Made by a program: the position numbers and the translations under genes. This document shows positions 59,466-64,000 of a stretch of DNA of 64,000 bases, piece by piece; positions within the stretch are counted from its first letter, which is position 1, and each line of letters opens with the position of its first letter. A model generated the notes under the pieces. The model made no database searches and was not told the DNA's origin. It was given only the letters and a program-made list of their open reading frames with translations. Source of the stretch: Botrytis cinerea B05.10. Its lineage: Eukaryota > Ascomycota > Leotiomycetes > Helotiales > Sclerotiniaceae. The stretch is taken from the NCBI RefSeq assembly GCF_000143535.2, contig NC_037315.1:682001-746000 (forward strand), given 5' to 3'.

Positions 59466-61012
59466 ATGGCCGGCACGAAGCGCGCTCGTTCACCTTCACC
59501 TCCAGGTTCTTACCTCTACTCAAAGAAGAAATCAAATTCCGCGATAGAGGCACGCGTAGATCCAATCTATGGGCAGCGGAGTGCGCTTCCAGCAGATGAT
59601 GATTCTCTCAGCTTAGACGAGGACGGTATAGATGCCTTAACCTATCTGAGATCAGTTAGGTGAGCATGCCCCTTGTGAACTTCGATGTTTGCACATAAGA
59701 ACATGAGAACACAAGATAGTGCTGAATTATTACTTTCAGTTGGAATTGTCGCTAACTGTAAATTCCAGGGCCGAAGCAGAAGACCTCCCACCCATATTCT
59801 ATGCTTCCGCAGAGACTGGGAGCTCAAATGACAACGGCGAGTACGATCGATCAATATATGAGAGTGGTATGGGCGATTTCAGAGGGGTTTACAAGGATGG
59901 TGCTTATTATGCAGCGGCCGAAGCTGAAGAAGAAATGGAGAGTGAGGTACACGAAGGCCAAGATCCCCGATCGGCGTATTTCAACTCTATCTTGACGCGA
60001 TTCGAAACTTTACGAGACAAACTGCACCAAGTTCCCCCGACAGACCTAGTGAAAAATCTAGATGCAGATCATCCCACATATTTAAACGTGTTGAGCACCA
60101 AGCTTTGTAGGTGGTGGAGATGGAAAATGAAGACAGTTGATCCGCTACCTGTGCAGATAGCTAGTATGGACAAGGACACAGTTCTGAGACTACTGAGGCT
60201 CCTATTGACTGGCACGTTGTTACAAAGTGGCTCTGATATCAATTTGAAGGTCAGTATGTGGATCTGGGCATTATTAGCTAGGCTACCGGTAAGAGGGGAA
60301 TTGAGTAGCGATGAGGTAGGAGTTGTAAGAGAATTAGGGAAGAAAGCTGTGATGCTTGGTGTTGGATTAAAGGCGGGTGGTGACTTGAAAGAGGGCTTAG
60401 ATGAGGTGGAGAAAGTATTCGAGGCCGATAATGAGGTCGAAACTGCGGATGATGAAAATGCCACTGGCTACAAAGATAAGAACACAGAGAGGATTGAGAA
60501 TCTGCCAGAAATGGAGCGCCAGATAACACAGAACAGCAATAATGCTTCGCTGATATTAGACTCGACGGACAACTCTATGCAATCAATCACAACAGCAAAG
60601 CCTATTGCTCCGGATGGAGACGCTTTGGGAGCGACATCAGATTCTCATGAACTAGAAGCATTCAAATCCCGCTTACTCGCTAATCTTGCTTCAAATCCGC
60701 TTGTCGGTCCCACAGCAATCGCAGATTTTCAGCCCCCCGAAGCAGAAGAGCCTACCAACTCCACAACCGAAGCGTCAGCGCTCACAGCAGCGCAAGAACC
60801 ATCTGACTGGAATACGAGAGCAACGATTGACATGATTATCACGATTTCAGGTGAGGTGTACGGACAGAGAGATCTGTTGGAGTTTAGGGAAGTATGGGGT
60901 GAGTAGGATTCCCTCGAGCGGCCTGATGACAACATTTGAACCATGCGGCAGCCAGAAACTCATTTAGCAGAAATACGTCAAACAAATTTCAATAGGTGTT
61001 GCAGACAAGTAG
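59466..61012 (+). CDS. Gemin2/SIP1-family protein (SMN complex, snRNP assembly)
   Basis: Likely part of the machinery that loads Sm proteins on snRNA. Exons 59466-59659, 59769-60898 and a very short 60996-61012, phases 2 and 1, 446 residues. The N-terminus reads KRARSPSPPGSYLYSKKK and DALTYLRSVRAEAEDLPPIF, the latter formed across the first splice site and typical of Gemin2. The helical core is at about 115-235: YFNSILTRFETLRDKL, MDKDTVLRLLRLLLTGTL, LKVSMWIWALLARLPVRGEL and EVGVVRELGKKAVML. An acidic disordered insert of about 150 residues separates it from the conserved end, DMIITISGEVYGQRDLLEF. Without the last intron the frame ends in WGE at 60906; with the GTGAGT donor at 60899 it ends in WGVADK. 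Family call is firm. Confidence 0.88.
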
Positions 61013-61490
61013 AGTCTAATCTTTGCATTGTTTTCTTGCTTTAGCTTGAAGTGTTATGCGTGGCTGTAAGTATCTCCGTAGTAGGTTTTGCGGCAAGTAA
61101 TATTTCTTTATAGATACAAATGGGGCGAACTAGCTTGATTTTCATCAGCTGAAGATAATACAGGTTTCTAGTTCTCATTGTCACATTCACCTGTTCCATA
61201 TCATCGGCGATTATGTCAACATTAATGATCAGTTATGTAGAAATAAATGTGAATACAGGAAGTATTGTATGATATACAAAGACCGATGGAATGCTAGCAG
61301 CCTTTCCAGATATTGCAGCTCTAGGCTATACAATCATGCTCAAATAATCCATCCAGAAACGCCTTCCCAAATGTATGCAATCGGCACACAGCTCATTCCG
61401 AACCATTGATACCCATAATGCAGATCCCATCTCCCATAACACGCAAATATTGCCCGAAGTCATTGATAGCACAGTGTTTGCTGGTCTTTC
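61013..61490. other. Convergent 3' spacer
   Basis: About 480 bases between converging stops. Nothing but 3' UTR sequence is suggested. Confidence 0.55.
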
Positions 61491-62249
61491 TTAAACACCA
61501 CCCATTTGAACTTCGTCTGCTAAATTATAATCCAAAAAGTCGGCTTCTTCAAAATCCACATCCGCATTTCCATCTCCACCAAACCTCATCATTTCACTTC
61601 CTCTGTCCTTCTCACTCTTCCTGGACCTCGGCATCGCAATTCTTCTATCTCCAACATCCATCAAAGCTCTCCCCCCATTTCCGCCCTGTCCAAATGCATT
61701 TTCTCCGTCTTCTTCGTCAACAAATCGCCTCTTGGAGCCATTGCCACCTCCGTAACTTCCGACACTATCATTACTCAGCATGCTCTCTTGACTGCTGTCC
61801 CATATTCTTCCTTCGTAGTCTTCCTCATCCTCATCTTCAATTGTCTCGCCCGATTCATGGTATCCTTGTACACTCATTCCCCCAACCTTCATCAAACCGC
61901 AGAAAGGTGTCAGTTCCCTAATTCCGGCACGAGGTCTTGTTCCTTTGTATTTCGGTGCTGCGGGTGTCGAAGAAGGGGATGCTGATGCAAAGTTTGATTT
62001 TGTGACAGGTGTGGTGTCTGAGAATAGATTGAAGGCGGAATAGGAACCGGTTTTGTATCCTTCGGGGACCGACTTGCGGATGCGCATGCCGACGGATAAG
62101 AGGGAGGACTGAATTTGATTTGGGAGAGTAGGTGGTTGGTATTGGGAGGGAGTCGGAGGTGCAGGAAGAGATGTAGTGCCGGGAGTGAAATAGGATGTTA
62201 TTTGGGACTGAGAGCCGGCGTAGGGGCGTTTTGCTTGGCGGGCGGGCAT
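61491..62249 (-). CDS. Ribonucleotide reductase inhibitor, Spd1/Dif1-like, with N-terminal PIP box
   Basis: Single exon, 252 residues, small and mostly disordered. The N-terminus MPARQAKRPYAG is followed at once by QSQITSYF, a canonical PCNA-interacting (PIP) box QxxIxxYF. Residues 54-80 (GMRIRKSVPEGYKTGSYSAF) match the conserved segment I know from fungal proteins of the RNR-inhibitor family that includes fission yeast Spd1 and budding yeast Dif1, which restrain or relocalise the small subunit of ribonucleotide reductase. A block at about 108-130 (RAGIRELTPFCGLMKVGGM) is also conserved-looking. The C-terminus is acidic (DVDFEEADFLDYNLADEVQM). The family call rests on these short motifs. PCNA-coupled destruction is a known control of Spd1, and the PIP box suggests the same here. 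Confidence 0.82.
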   Translation of the reverse strand: MPARQAKRPYAGSQSQITSYFTPGTTSLPAPPTPSQYQPPTLPNQIQSSLLSVGMRIRKSVPEGYKTGSYSAFNLFSDTTPVTKSNFASASPSSTPAAPKYKGTRPRAGIRELTPFCGLMKVGGMSVQGYHESGETIEDEDEEDYEGRIWDSSQESMLSNDSVGSYGGGNGSKRRFVDEEDGENAFGQGGNGGRALMDVGDRRIAMPRSRKSEKDRGSEMMRFGGDGNADVDFEEADFLDYNLADEVQMGGV

Positions 62250-63837
62250 GATGTTATTATTCTTGGTGGGTGAGACAGTATGGGAAGTTTGGTGTTAGGT
62301 AGATGTCTCCCCTTTGATGAAGTTGAGGTCGGGTTAATAACAAGATGTTATTGAGTTTGTTGTGATAAGTCGAAAGGAGTTACGGTGTCAAGACTAAGGA
62401 CAAAGATATCCGAACTCAATTATTGGATTGGTGGCCGCTAAATGAATGTTTGCACAATGAGATGAATTTTGATAAATTAAACACAAAAGCAACTGAGATG
62501 ATGATAACGACAATGGATTTGATATTGGTCAAGAATGAGAGGTTGGAAATTGTGCAATGGTTTTGTGAAATGAAAGAGGGGCTCATGCAAAATGACTTTC
62601 CCTGCTATTCAATAATGAAACCGGCTGGGAAGCGCGATCGACCGCGAATTGTCGCGTTTAGTGGTTTTATGCTTACATAAGTAGTGATTGCGGGAATGGA
62701 CCTACAGAGTAGTCTGTGCTTCCCGACAAACGATAACTGATTGTCTTCTCAAGAGCGTACGGGAAGCAGAATTCCAATCCTTCATAGTGAAATGCCGGAA
62801 ATGTACTTAGTTTTATGTTGTGTAAGTAGAGATTGACAAGTGCCAGTATTATCTATCCGAATGAAACGGGATTCAGCCTCATGTTGCAGATACGCATACA
62901 CAGCCGTGAAGGAGTGGATCCTGGAGCTTGAAGATCCAACAAGCAACCAACTCAAAGGAGACGTGAGATAGTGAACTCAGACTCAAAGATATGGATGGTG
63001 CGGCTCATTCCGATCATTGTAGCCTTTTATCAGATACCCCGACGGTCCTCTCGTCGACGGAACGTAACCTTGAGCTGGGGTACATCTTCCCCAGTTTGAT
63101 CCCCTGAACAGTGTTTTCCCAGGGCCGTCCTCGAAAATGTGATGGATCTGGAGATCTTGAAGTGATATGTGCTGGCAGCAGCATGTCAGCTCGTCAGACG
63201 ATATGTGACTGGGGAGGTAGCTACCTGCCCTACTTGTGCATGCGTCACACAGTCGCATCAACCCTACCAGAGATAGAGATAGGGTAAATTAGTAGATCCG
63301 AGGGAAGGGTGACGTTAGATATCTTGGCCTTCTCATTGGCCCAACCGGCTGTGCTGGACAGCCAGATTGCCAGGTTGAGAGTACTCTGTATGGCTTTGTA
63401 GGCGCAAGGATTGGCCGAGACCACTGTGAACGAAGCTTTCGAACATTGCGAGCAGTTTGATCTTCTGGACAATCAATAGTGCCAAATGCGGTGTCTGTTC
63501 TAAGCAGCAGGAATCTTGTCTCTCGTCCTAGGAGAAATCAAGAAGCATACTCTGCATACCGAGGAGCAATCGTGCGAGTAGCTACCCAATTGTTCCAAGA
63601 CTGACTCGACCGTATTAGCTAGACCTCCAAGAATTTGTAAGGATGGATGCTGGGCGGGGACCCCTGAAATGGAGCTTTGACCACTTAGAGATAAAGATAA
63701 ACACCAAAAAATATATCTCCACACTCCAACTCATTCACTTCGTACGCGCTTCACCCTTTTCCCTCACACCCTTCACATGTGCCTCGCTCGCATCCAAAGA
63801 TTCGTTGAACTGTAGCACCCACATACAAACGTTAAAA
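62250..63837. other. Divergent spacer
   Basis: 1.6 kb between the RNR inhibitor (-) and the gene starting at 63838 (+), so both promoters are here. Frames at 62423-62680 (+) and 62983-63261 (-) have no supporting features. Confidence 0.5.
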
Positions 63838-64000
63838 ATGTCCCTTATCGCCCAAGCATCCCGCCAGCTTTCCGTGAACTCCCGGCGCTACCAGCTGCTG
63901 AATCCGACAATATTGAAAAGCGGGAAGTCTGTGAATAGGATAACCAGCTTTATCTGGAACCCTGCTAAGCCAGCTTGTACCCAACGAAGATCTATATATT
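63838..64000 (+). CDS. N-terminus of a probable mitochondrial protein, cut by window end
   Basis: ATG at 63838 in a good context (AAAAATG) opens a frame of 54 codons to the window edge without a stop. The peptide MSLIAQASRQLSVNSRRYQL is rich in Arg and Ser, lacks acidic residues and is followed by more Arg, Lys and Ser, as in a mitochondrial targeting presequence. The mature protein is outside the window and cannot be named. Confidence 0.6.
   Translation, partial: MSLIAQASRQLSVNSRRYQLLNPTILKSGKSVNRITSFIWNPAKPACTQRRSIY

Noticed and set aside
1..64000. Biosynthetic cluster, CRISPR array, prophage or operon
   Set aside because: Genes are intron-bearing and on mixed strands, functions are unrelated, and no array of spaced direct repeats or prokaryotic gene spacing was seen.

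Overview
This window reads as nuclear DNA of a filamentous ascomycete (Pezizomycotina). The genes have short introns of about 50-65 bases with GTAAGT/GTGAGT-type donors and CTAAC/CTAAT-like branch points, moderate AT richness, long gene-free spacers, and typical products: a copper radical oxidase with chitin-binding modules, a CFEM protein, a GPI-type aspartic protease and a Spd1/Dif1-type ribonucleotide reductase inhibitor. A helotialean (Leotiomycetes) origin is my guess from overall style, not something the sequence proves. No prokaryotic features, CRISPR arrays, rRNA or convincing tRNA genes were seen.

Layout: 1-1946 (-) glyoxal-oxidase-type copper radical oxidase, cut by the window edge; 4346-5077 (-) YAE1; 6959-7582 (-) CFEM/GPI protein; 10835-12405 (+) pantothenate kinase; 13236-14923 (-) MIT-like coiled-coil protein; 16236-20482 (+) GRAM/VASt sterol-transfer protein of the Lam/Ysp2 type; 21625-23477 (-) multi-pass membrane protein; 27439-29688 (+) coiled-coil protein with an unexplained start; 30364-31604 (+) SCO1 copper chaperone; 33153-34819 (+) yapsin-like protease; 35580-37125 (+) PRISE-type reductase; 40686-46850 (+) and 48633-50980 (-) a convergent pair of diverged paralogs of an unrecognised family; 53056-54171 (-) heptad-repeat coiled-coil protein; 54902-56187 (+) zinc-knuckle/RS protein; 56949-58259 (-) F-box protein; 59466-61012 (+) Gemin2-like protein; 61491-62249 (-) RNR inhibitor with a PIP box; 63838 to the end (+) the start of a probable mitochondrial protein.

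The genes do not form a pathway cluster. The left two thirds mix conserved housekeeping genes (YAE1, PanK, SCO1, Lam-type sterol transfer) with secreted or cell-surface proteins. From about 37 to 57 kb the character changes: wide gene-poor spacers surround genes of narrow or unrecognised families. The central item is the tail-to-tail pair at 40.7-51.0 kb. After intron reconstruction both members share an N-terminal domain, a middle domain, a C-terminal domain and the positions and phases of their first two introns, yet differ almost threefold in length because one carries a very large Gln/Ser/Pro/Asn-rich region. This pair is the best candidate for something undescribed. Exon boundaries were derived by eye from splice signals, reading phase and, for the pair, comparison between the two copies.
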